Source: Owenia fusiformis (lineage: Eukaryota > Annelida > Polychaeta > Sabellida > Oweniidae). Taken from it: 64,000 nt of DNA. Below, piece by piece: positions 23,701 to 35,700 of this stretch. The stretch is from positions 2,294,001 through 2,358,000 of the forward strand of contig CAIIXF020000009.1 of the NCBI GenBank assembly GCA_903813345.2. Reading direction: 5' to 3'. The notes below the pieces were generated by a model, which ran no database searches, was not told where the DNA came from, and worked only from the letters and a program-made list of their open reading frames with translations. Each line of letters starts with the position of its first letter. The first letter of the stretch is position 1. The translations under genes were made by a program, and so were the position numbers.

Positions 23701-26700
23701 AAACATATATATTAACATAATCGAACGCTTTTCTGAAGTCAATCCTAATTCGTTTCTTTTACTCGTTTATAGTGAGATATATGAGTGCGTAAGATAAATA
23801 AAGTGTGCTTTGTAATTGCGTCGACAACATTGCCTGTGCAAGCTTAAACATTTATTACTCTATAATTATCAGGATCAAACGTACTAGTATACAACCTTGC
23901 TTAGAAATAGTTTATAACATGCCTATTCCCCATTCATTTGGGTAATCTACACTTAGAAAAACATGATTAAAAGAATGGTGATATAGTCCATGGTATGAAA
24001 TCTTTAGGACGTTTAATAAAGGAGCTGGCAGCACACTATAGCGCAGCGATATTTGAACTAACATTAACATACCTACATATGTTCCCTAATAATTTTTATT
24101 ACAACCGTTTAATATACTTCCAGCTTTCAGGCTGAATTATGCCTGCCATTAACAGAGAAAAATGAAATCCCAATTTTTCCCGATTTGGAGTACACAATGC
24201 AACAGAAAATAATACAAAATTATTTTAAATAAATGATTTAGGTTTCTAAGCTGTAAATATGAGGTTGTTTTTCTTATCAATACCAAGAAATTATGTAATC
24301 AGTGTATCGACGTTTTGTATTGTTTCTCAGGTATTAATAAGATAAATGTTACAAATGAATCATTTTTATATTAGAATGACAAATGCTTAAATTATGCTAG
24401 TTTTTCACAAAATGGGTCTCAGTACGCTTTGAGATATGGACTTTTATTCAGCGGTGAACATTATCAATAAAGGAGGGCATATTGCTCTTCCTTGAATAAT
24501 TGGTACTACAGCTAAATTATATTTCTCGTAGTTAGATATAGCTCAGTTGCTTATAAAACAACCATCAAGACTTGGTCGAATTCATGAATAATTGAGAAAA
24601 ACCGTTATCATTATCTTCCTAAAATCTGATTGTATCCAGCGGTAAGGTCAAAGAAGAAACAACCACCAGAAAACTTGATGATAGCCACAAGTAATGTCGC
24701 GGAAGAATTGTAAGGCGTTCGATTGCATATGTCTCTAATTGATTATTACACATGCCCTTGGAATATATGAACATTCCAACACCTCTGTAACATTTAATTA
24801 GATATATAATTATTTGTTATTGTATTATGTTTTATAAAACATGAACAATAATTTGTAGTTAAACTCTTTGCAATTATATGGAAAAATTCTGGTAATAAAA
24901 TGTATCAACTGGTAGGAAAACTGATATGTTCCCAATCATAAATTACCTAAAAATTCCACACAATTCTGTTGAATCGGCTTGGCTCATATTTGAAAATTCA
25001 AACAAAATGTGAAAAATACACTTGCGTAATTACATTTATCAAACACCGACATCTACAGTAAAATCATAGTATATGTTTACATTATGATAATCAATTTTTT
25101 GCTCGTATGCTTAGAATAATGGTCTGTGTCTTATAAAATGTATAAAAGTTCGAATCAAAATATTTAAGTTTTTTGACCCCTTGTGTTGAAAGACATTTTT
25201 CGACCCGAAAGCCGGAACTTTTTCAGCAAATGGTATTTTTAAAGAATCAAGACATATATATACACCTTCATAAATATTGGTTCAAATGTTGCTGCGCTAT
25301 AGTATATATATATATATATTATTCGGAAATCATACCATGAACTAATATCAGGAATGAGTGATTTGATGTTTTAATAATATTTGAGGGTAAACCATCAATT
25401 ATTCCAGCAGCTTTATCATAATTTATTAACTCTATTTAAAGCCATATTCACTTCAGCTTATTCTTGAATCTTGTTCCAATATTGTCACTCAATTTCATTT
25501 GTGTACTTGAACTACAAACACCAAACTTGTCTCTGCTCGTTTACAATGATGTAACAAAACTAGATAAATTGTTTTGCCAAATAATAGAAGATGGTATTTA
25601 GTTGTAAACGCAATGAATCATTGTAGGTTGGGCAATAAAAAAAAACAGCGGGATAGTGGTGGGGAATGGGTGGTTTTCGAAAAATGCAGTACAAAATAAC
25701 TCCCGTATTCTTCAATGTCAAGTAATAATCAGAGAAAGAAACGTATAATAAATACTAAATGTTCTTTCACATAAGTTAAATGTATATAGTCCGTTTGTCA
25801 TTTTCTGAACGTATGAATTTGTAAAAAAGACGATGTTTTATTTTTAGAAATCACCACAATAAGGGTTTTCTGAAGCGATTTAGCAGGGTTGCCAAAAAGT
25901 GATTATCTTTAATATTTTGAAAAGTAAGCACAGAAACATCACAATTTTTGTGTCTAAACCCAGGTTTTTAGGGTCAGGTAATAAGATGAAATTATTTTTA
26001 AAAAATCAAGATTAGAACACTAATTTTATTCTCTATGCAAAATAAGGACAGCCATCATCGAAATAGTGATAACCTTCAATATTTGTAAACTTAGTACAGT
26101 AGCATGACAATATTGGTGTCTAAAACTAGGTTTACAGGGTCAAATACTAAGGTGAAATGATAAAAAGTATTTAAAAAAAATGATTGTGATCATGCAAATT
26201 AGGACGGCCATTATCAAGTCATTAATTATCTTTAATATTTTGGAGACTCAGCACAGTAGCATCACAATACTGGTGTCTAAATCCAGGTTTTCAGGGTCAG
26301 GGAATAAGATGAAATTATTAAAATCATGATTAGAGCACTAATTTTATTCTTAATGCAGAATAAGGGCAGTCATTATCGGAATAGTGATAACCTTCAATAA
26401 TAGTACAGTAGCAGTACAATATTGGTGTCTAAACCTAGGTTTTCAGGGTCAATAATAAGATGAAATGATGAAAAAGTATTTAAACGAAAATAATTGTGAT
26501 CATGCAAATTAGGACGGCCATTATCAAGTCATTGATTATCTTCAATATTTTGTAGGCTCAGCACAGTAGCATCACAATACTGGTGTCTAAATCCAGGTTT
26601 TCAGGGTCAGGGAATGAGATGAAATTATTAAAATCATGATTAGAGCACTAATTTTATTCTTAATGCAAAATAAGGGCAGCCATTATCGGAATAGTGATAA

Positions 26701-29700
26701 CCTTCAATATTAGTACAGTAGCAGCAAAATATTGGTGTTTAAACCTAGGTTTTCAGGGCAATAATGAGAAGAAATGATGAAAAAGTATTTAAACGAAAAT
26801 AATTGTGATCATGCAAATTAGGACGGCCATTATCAAGTCATTGATTATCTTCAATATTCCGGAGACTCGCCACAGTAGCAGCACAATACTGGTGTCTAAA
26901 CCTAGGTTTTCTGGGTCAAAAAATAAGATAAAATGATAAAAATTATTAAAACAATAATGATTGTGATTATACAAATTATGGCGGTCATTATGAAATTGTT
27001 GATTATCTTCAATATTTCGGAGATTAGTCAATAAAGCATCACAATACTGGTGCCTAAACCCAAGGTCAACGAATAAAAGGTAAATTAACAAAAAGATTAA
27101 AACAATAATGATAGAGATTATGCAAATTTAATTAGGGTGTCTATTATCGAATACTAAGAATAAAATAACATCACAATTGTTATCTATTTGACTAAACTCA
27201 GGATCGGAGAATAAGATTAACTTACATAAAAAGGATTTGAAGAATAGTTATTTTGTTCAAGCAAATCAAGGCGGTCATCCATTTATTGATAATCTTCAAT
27301 ATATAGTTCGAAGACTAAGCAGAGAAGTATTTGTTAATCACCCCTTGTAACTGCTTCATTGCAAATGACACATGTTTTCTTTTTTGCTCTTGTTATCGTT
27401 GCATGTTTTGCGGGTTAATATAGCATGGGGTTCCTCTTAGAGATCGAAGGTGGCCAAAGCAAATGTGTTCAAGCAAATCAAGGCGGACATCCATTTATTG
27501 ATTTTTTTCAATATAGTTTATTTCAGTTTCTAAAGTAAGTACAGATACAGCAGTAGTAAATCAATTACAATCTTATCATATTCCATTTGTTTTTAAAAAA
27601 TACATTTTTACGTACATAAATTTCGAATTTTAGAGTTTTAACAATTCCTTCAAAATTCCGTTTTATTCCATTATTTAATTCTTGAATGTATGCTTTATAG
27701 ATCACAAATGTTACAATACTAATAAAAGTAATTCATTGATATTTATTTCATTGATATAGTTTAAATACAATTACAATAGCATCCCTAAATCGCCAGAGGG
27801 CATTATATAGGAATGGTGAGAGGCTGGGGGTGGCAGGCAGACAGGGTCCCGGACCGGAGCAGGTGTGACAGGACAACAGGATATCAGAAAGAGAGACATG
27901 AGGGAGGGAATTAGCTATTGTCTATAATGAAGTCAAGTATCAGTGAAATGGCTTTAGAGTTTACATCTATGCTTAAGTTTGGGCTTCCTGTTTTCAAAAT
28001 GGATATAAAATCGTACTGGGGAAGATTATTATTGAGAGAAGGTTCTAATTCAGCAAGTTTATCCCAGAGATTCTGTCTTACTAAGGTTAAGCGATTGCAC
28101 TGGAAAAGAATATGCTTTAAGGTTTGAGAGCTGCCACAAGCACAATTAGGGCTGTCAACAGAGTTAAAATTATGGGCATAAAATTGAGCTTTAAAAAATA
28201 AGTCAGCTCTTACTTTATTCACCACTATCTCATGCTGTCTAGAAAGATTGAGTTGACTTGTGGTCAAAATTTTAGAGGGGTTTTGGAGGAAAAGCCGTTG
28301 GTGTTTTTTGAAATTATGAAGAGTTTTTTTGGTTTTAATAGAAGGGGGGAGCTCTAGCCATTTTGAGATTGCAGAAGGTATTGCTGAGGATGAGAATCTA
28401 GCAGAGCATCTTATGGGCATTTTGAATGGATCAATGTATCTCAAGTTTCTATTCCTAACATTACTATACTTATCAAAAATGTCTGTGATATATGAGGGAC
28501 TTGTACCATTGGCAACTTTGAACATAAAATTATTTGATTGTATTCTACGTCTAGATTCAAGTGTTGGCCAGTTTAGGAGACTTAGGACCTTTTCTGTACT
28601 GCTCCCTTGGATGCAGCCAGAACAATAGAGTGCCGCTGTGTAATATAGACTATCGAGTCTTCGCAAAAGAAATTTAGAAGCTGTGCCATATAAAATGGCA
28701 CCATAATCAAAGTGAGGAAGAATGAATGATTTGAAGATTGTTTCTAGGTGCTTGCTTCCAAGCTTGAATTTGAGTTTCTTTAATGGGTTTAACATTTTTC
28801 TTATTTTGACTAGTAAATCACCAATATGCTTATCATAAGATAAACATGGGTCAAAAATGAGTCCTAAATGTTTGTGCTCGGTATCTCTTTTGATTTCTAT
28901 ATTGTTTAGTTTTGAAGTTGACACATTATCAGTTTTTGTTCTAGGTGAGTGAAAAATCATCTCGGAACTCTTCTCCGGTTTAAAATCAAGTTTCCAAGTG
29001 TTAGACCATTCCTCTACTTTAATTAGATTGGATTTTACCACTGCTTCTATTTGTTGTGGTTGTTTTGGGTCAAAAGGATGGTGTAATGAGGTATCATCTG
29101 CATAAATGTAGCAATGACCATCCAGATTGTCTGGAAGGTCATTAATATATATTAGAAAAAGTATTGGCCCTAGTATTGAGCCCCACTTAGTTTCTGAGTA
29201 ATTGGAGGTCTCACCAGAAATTTGAACAGCAATTTTCCTGTTGGTAAGATAAGATGTGATCATTTTAAGGATTTGACCTTGAAAACCATACGCCTTGAGT
29301 TTATGGAGGAGTAACGAGTGCGGAACCCGGTCAAAAGCGGCGGCTACGTCCAAAAATATTGTTTTGGAGGCTTGTCCTTGTTCAAAAGTAGTTTGAAGAA
29401 AATGCTCGATAGATAAAAGTTGATGAATGGTGCTATGACCAGGTAAAAATCCGGACTGATACTTAAAAAGAAGATCATTATCAAGTAAGTGTTTTCTGAT
29501 TCTGTCAGCAAGAACCTTTTCAAAAACTTTGGATATGGAGCTTAGCAAGGTGATAGGTCTGTAGTTATTAACATTTGATTTATCATTTTTTTTAAAGATT
29601 GGACAAACATTGCCTATTTTCCAAATATCTGGATAAGTGCATTTAGTTAGAAGTTTATTAAATAATATGGTAAGAGGTTTTGAAATGGTATGAGCTGTAA

Positions 29701-32700
29701 GGTTCAACAAAAGGTTCAATAAAAGTAATTTAAGGAATCTGCAAGTGGACCTTAAATGAATTTATACCGACTGGCCGGATATCCAATCATGTACTGGCTT
29801 TCACTTTCAGTTATACACGTGTGTCTCGAGTTACATCTTGGGTCTATCTACTACCTCCTAGCTAGACAGCATCCTTCATTCAGGTTCATGTTTCGAAACA
29901 GACAACATAAATAAGCATTGATTTGTCAAAAAATTATTGTTTCAACTTTACAAGCTATTCAGCATTATTATATTAAGAAAATATTATATAACATAAGAAA
30001 GAACACTATTTATAACCCTCCTCCTTTCCCCGATTCTACCTTCAATAACACAAATGTATTATTGTTGAAATTCACGTTGTTTTAGTTTACAGACTGTAAT
30101 TAACTTTGTCACGTTTTTTGCAAACCTATTTGAGAAAGAGACTTTCACATAGCTGTCACCATGTGTATAACTAACCCTTTTTATATTTTTTATTTTACAT
30201 TAGGTTACGGCTTTTTAGCGTCCATTTCAAACATTATGTAAGGTTATGTAATACTTTATACAATTATGTAAGACAATGTAAACGAATTTATACTATTGTT
30301 AATTTGTGTAATATTATGTAATGTTAGGAAATCGATTATGTAATGTTTTTATGTAAAAATAATAAATCAAAATAGATGGCCACAGGATGGCTTTTGACAC
30401 ACCAAATTATACTTGTCAGCTTATTATTTCCCCGATAGAGCGGGCGGGAAGTATGAAATAGTTCAAAAATGCAGTCTGGTTGTCATTTCCATTATAGCCT
30501 ATTATCAACTTTCTATATGTTATCTTTAAACCTGATATATTAAAGATATATTTCCAAACATTTTGGGAGAGTGTACATGTGAAAAGCAAATGTTTTAATG
30601 TACATACTTCTCCGCACAAACTGCAATTATATGTTTCACTTTTTCCATATAAATGTAAGTCATTTAGACTAGGAAGGATGTTGTTTATAATCTTATAGTT
30701 GAAATTAGCTATCTTCTTTTCTTTACATTTTGTCTTTGTAAAAAAAGTTTTCCCAATTTATTTCATCGGTTTCATTATTTAAGGAGCAAAATTCACGTTC
30801 CCATTTCTTTTTCATGAACAATTTTTCAGATTGCTTATTTTTCAAAATTTCATAAAAGAATTTTGATTTTTGATCTCTAATTTGGAATAAAACATTATTT
30901 GCTTTCAATCTGTAATTTGGAATGTTTGTGTATTTTGCTTTATTGACATCAATAAAACCTCTTGCAATATTCATACTTGAGTTAACTTGATAAAATTCAA
31001 AAATCCAATTTTGTTTTTCCTGTAACTTTTGAAAAATGTGGTTGATATCATTAAATGTATCCTCTATTATTAGATCCTTTACATAGACAATACCACTTTC
31101 AATCCAATTTCTAAAATACAGAGTTTTTTTGTTTACAGTAAACAAACTATTACCCCATATAGTCTCTTGCAGGATATCACATGTTTTCATATTTTCAAGA
31201 TTTTTTTAGTCTTTACATTTGGCATGAGCACATAATACTTGCTGATAAAAAATTGGTATTTTCTGAAAGTATTGCAAATCAAAACTATTCATTTTCAATA
31301 ATACATCAAAATCATTTACAATATTATCAAAATAGAGATATGGTATTTTATTCATCATTTGTTTTCTATCATATAACCTTGGAATCCAAGCAGCTTTTAG
31401 AGCATGCAATTGAGATTCAAAGTCTATCATGTTAAGTCCACCTTTTTCTAATGAATTTATAATAATAGTTCGCCTTATTTTATCTTTTCCATCCCAAAGG
31501 AATTTATAAATTATTGTATTAACTCTTTTTACAATTTCATTATCATATTGAAGTATTGATGCTGCATAAATCAATTTTGGAAGGGCGATTAATTTTATCA
31601 CTGTTATTTTTCCAATTAATGTTAAATTCCTCTTTTTCCAAGAATCTAATACTTTCTCTAATTTTGTTATCCTGTTCAGCCAATTTAGCTCATACCATTT
31701 GTCTTCATCATGTCCAATAAAAATGCCAAGAATTTTTACCGGCGCATTGCTAAATTTTATATTTGCAAAGTTATTTTCATTCACTTTACTTCTCCCTAAC
31801 CAAATTCCTTCAGTTTTATCTATATTTAGTTCTAATACAGAAACATAAGAGAATGATTGAATCGTTTGAATTACTTGCAATATTGAATCTTTGTCTTTTA
31901 AAAATAAATTAGCATCATTCGCATATTGAGAGAGTTTATATTCATTATTGTTTAATCAATGCCTTTTATGTTAATATTCTGTTTTCTTTTAAGTGCAAGG
32001 ACCTCTGTGCACATATTAAATACCAAAGCAGATACTGGGCAGCCTTGCCGACAGGATCTTTGCATGTGTATATTTTCAGAAAACCATCCATTTTGTTTTA
32101 TAGTTACCATAGGTTTTACATAGAGTATTTTTATCCACTTAATAAACTGTTCAGGAAAATTGAATTTTTTGAATGTTTCAAAGATGAAATTCCACTCGAT
32201 ACTATCAAAAGATTTTTTAAAATCAATGAATAAAATAGCGCCCTCTTTTTCAAAATTTTCAGCATATTCATAAATATCAAGCGTAAGTCGACAACTATTT
32301 CCAATAAAACGATTATTTATATAGGCAGTCTGCTGAGACCCAATTATTTTTGCAATTACTTTTTGCATTCGCTTTGCCAAAATAAAAGCTAGTATCTTGT
32401 AGGTAGCCCGGGACCGACATGACGTCAAACATTCTGAAGCTATTTTAGCTTGTTTAAGATGCAATGCAGTTGAATGTAGGCTGAACAAAACAAACCATTA
32501 TGGTCATGAATTACTTTATTTTGTTATGCCATAGTTGATTTTGAATATTTTATCATCACTATGTGGTATTCATGCCACATTCATTCAACAGGGCCCTCTA
32601 CATGGGTTCCATCAAGTGCTACATGTACACAATTCCTCATCCTTTTAACTCAAGATTGTGAGACAAGACTGAATCCATTCTCTGACATGGTAGCAAGATG

Positions 32701-35700
32701 CAGTTGCACACTGACAGGTTGTTTTATTTCATCAATGGCAATAAACCTGCGTCCTTTCTCTTTAGAAATAAGTAGTATATAAATGAATAAGTCACATGTG
32801 AGCAGGTCTGGACAATATGGTGTATTGGCCAAGGGCTCAATTTTGAGGTCCAGGGATATTGTTTTCTAAACATTTTGAGACCTGTGGGCAGGTGCATTGT
32901 CCATATGGAGTAGGGTGTTCCTTTCTCTCACCATCCCTTTCTTCCACAATGCTTTCTCAAATTGACCTGCAAACCCCTTCCATTCAACACTCTGACATCA
33001 CAATACTTTCTGTTTATGTGTTACCAGTCAGCAAAAAATTTCAAACAACACAACACTTGTTGCATATAAAAAGTTCAAATCTAACTGAAATTTGCCAAAC
33101 TGGCTAAAAAGTGAATATGTGACGTAAATGTCGGTCCCGGGGTACCTGTACCTCCTTCATGGAAATAAGGATATATCGACATATATTACATATTTTGTCT
33201 TCAAATCTTCAGGATTGATAGATAATTGAATGACGTATCACTGGTAGGAAAATCAAAGGGATTGGTCTATAAAAAGTATCTGTGTAAAAAAGCGTCCATT
33301 ACTTATTGATCACCCCTCGTACTTCTTACGAATCCAAATTAAAATTTACAATTGTGATCTACGATCTTATGGGTATATTGTCACTAATTTGATAAGATAC
33401 CTTCACTCAACAGGACGTTAAACACATAATTAACTTTACAAGTTTAATTCAAAGGTAACTTCGATTTTAGTTTGTTAAAGTTCAAGTTCTGTATGGTGAA
33501 AAACTGCATTACTATGAAAGGATTTTTGGCCTGGGGTTCGAATAAAATTTAAGTCAACGTCCGATTCACTCTAAAGTCTAAAAGATTAAAGTTTAAAAGA
33601 AAACTCATGTAGAAAATGCAAAACCTGAGATGGCCAATACTTCTCCGAATTGCATCAGTCTATTACTTGTATATTATTCGTCATATAGAATAAAATCTAT
33701 GCCACAAATCATAAGATGCACAATATGATCCCGTCCCCAGCTCCGATTTCGTTACTCGCCTGGGGAAAAAGGTTTGTTGGTATCATTTTGTTCCAGACAC
33801 TCTCTATAGTAAATTTATCTTGGGTGGAGTAAAAATGAGTGGTAAACGAATTTTCTATTAGCAATTAAAGTGGCGCCATCTATTCATTTTCAAATATGGG
33901 GGTAGGGGTATAAATATCTATTTAAATGTAGGTTAATGGTAAAATATAAGCAAAATACCAACAATATTTTATGGCAAACATACATTGGAATGAGCAAAAT
34001 TTATTCGAGGTTGATCGGGCTGAAAATAAGGTCAAGATTTGAAGTTCAATATAGTGGCGACACCTATTTTCGCACTTTTACCACAAAGAATAACTTATTT
34101 TAGCTTTATTAAAAATCACATACTTTTTATTCATTATGCATATTATAGGGGGAGGTAGGGGACATCCTATGCATGGCAAGTTATCTTTCTCAGATATTTC
34201 TATGAAGTAAAATAAATTAAAAAGAAATATTTGACATTTTCTCAGATTTTCTTGTATTTTTCAGAAATTTACCTTTTAATTTGAGGTACATGCATATTAT
34301 GGTTTTAATTAGTCATGTTATATTATACTTTTATACATGTTGATCATATGCTTAAGTTGGAAGATGACATCTTGTTCCTTTATGAAAAAATCCCATTATT
34401 AAAAAATAATTCATTCGTTTTTCTTTGTTTTGTCTTCCATTTTTGCTGCAATAGGTTCAAATAAAAAGTGTGTGTAGCTGTATCACAATTTCATTATTGG
34501 AAATCATTTATAGGGTCTCACCAATACTGTAATTGGATTTTTTGAAAGTTATGGTATATTTTACCTAAGATTAGATGACTCAGTGGTGTCCTACCCCACG
34601 AAAAGCATACAGGAATTAGTAGGTGTGGCCACATATCTTAACCCTTGAACTTTATGGCAAATCTAATTGTAATTTATATGGTCATTTGGTGATTGTTATG
34701 CCATAAAGTAAAAATATTTTTCTTTCGGACTATTCAGAATAGATAAAGATTGATAAGTGTAAACTGTTTATCTATATATATTAACTAATGTGTAATAATC
34801 AATTAGAGACATATGCAATCGAACGCCTTACAATTCTTCCGCGACATTACTTGTGGCTATCATCAAGTTTTCTGGTGGTTGTTTCTTCTTTGACCTTACC
34901 GCTGGATACAATCAGATTTTAGGAAGATAATGATAACGGTTTTTCTCAATTATTCATGAATTCGACCAAGTCTTGATGGTTGTTTTATAAGCAACTGAGC
35001 TATATCTAACTACGAGAAATATAATTTAGCTGTAGTACCAATTATTCAAGGAAGAGCAATATGCCCTCCTTTATTGATAATGTTCACCGCTGAATAAAAG
35101 TCCATATCTCAAAGCGTACTGAGACCCATTTTGTGAAAAACTAGCATAATTTAAGCATTTGTCATTCTAATATAAAAATGATTCATTTGTAACATTTATC
35201 TTATTAATACCTGAGAAACAATACAAAACGTCGATACACTGATTACATAATTTCTTGGTATTGATAAGAAAAATAACCTCATATTTACAGCTTAGAAACC
35301 TAAATCATTTATTTAAAATAATTTTGTATTATTTTCTGTTGCATTGTGTACTCCAAATCGGGAAAAATTGGGATTTCATTTTTCTCTGTTAATGGCAGGC
35401 ATAATTCAGCCTGAAAGCTGGAAGTATATTAAACGGTTGTAATAAAAATTATTAGGGAACATATGTAGGTATGTTAATGTTAGTTCAAATATCGCTGCGC
35501 TATAGTGTGCTGCCAGCTCCTTTATTAAACGTCCTAAAGATTTCATACCATGGACTATATCACCATTCTTTTAATCATGTTTTTCTAAGTGTAGATTACC
35601 CAAATGAATGGGGAATAGGCATGTTATAAACTATTTCTAAGCAAGGTTGTATACTAGTACGTTTGATCCTGATAATTATAGAGTAATAAATGTTTAAGCT

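Larger units (their letters stand above)
21199..24753 (+). repeat. Left arm of the giant inverted repeat
   Basis: Outermost 450 bp are unusually GC-rich (CCCGATAAGAGGC, CCTCCCCCACCACGCCCC, GGCGCGGG), the rest is AT-rich. Going inward on the minus strand it holds a degenerate protease copy (22061-22602), a second truncated protease fused to an RT fragment (22976-23760) and non-coding sequence. It ends at GATTATTACACAT. Confidence 0.85.
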
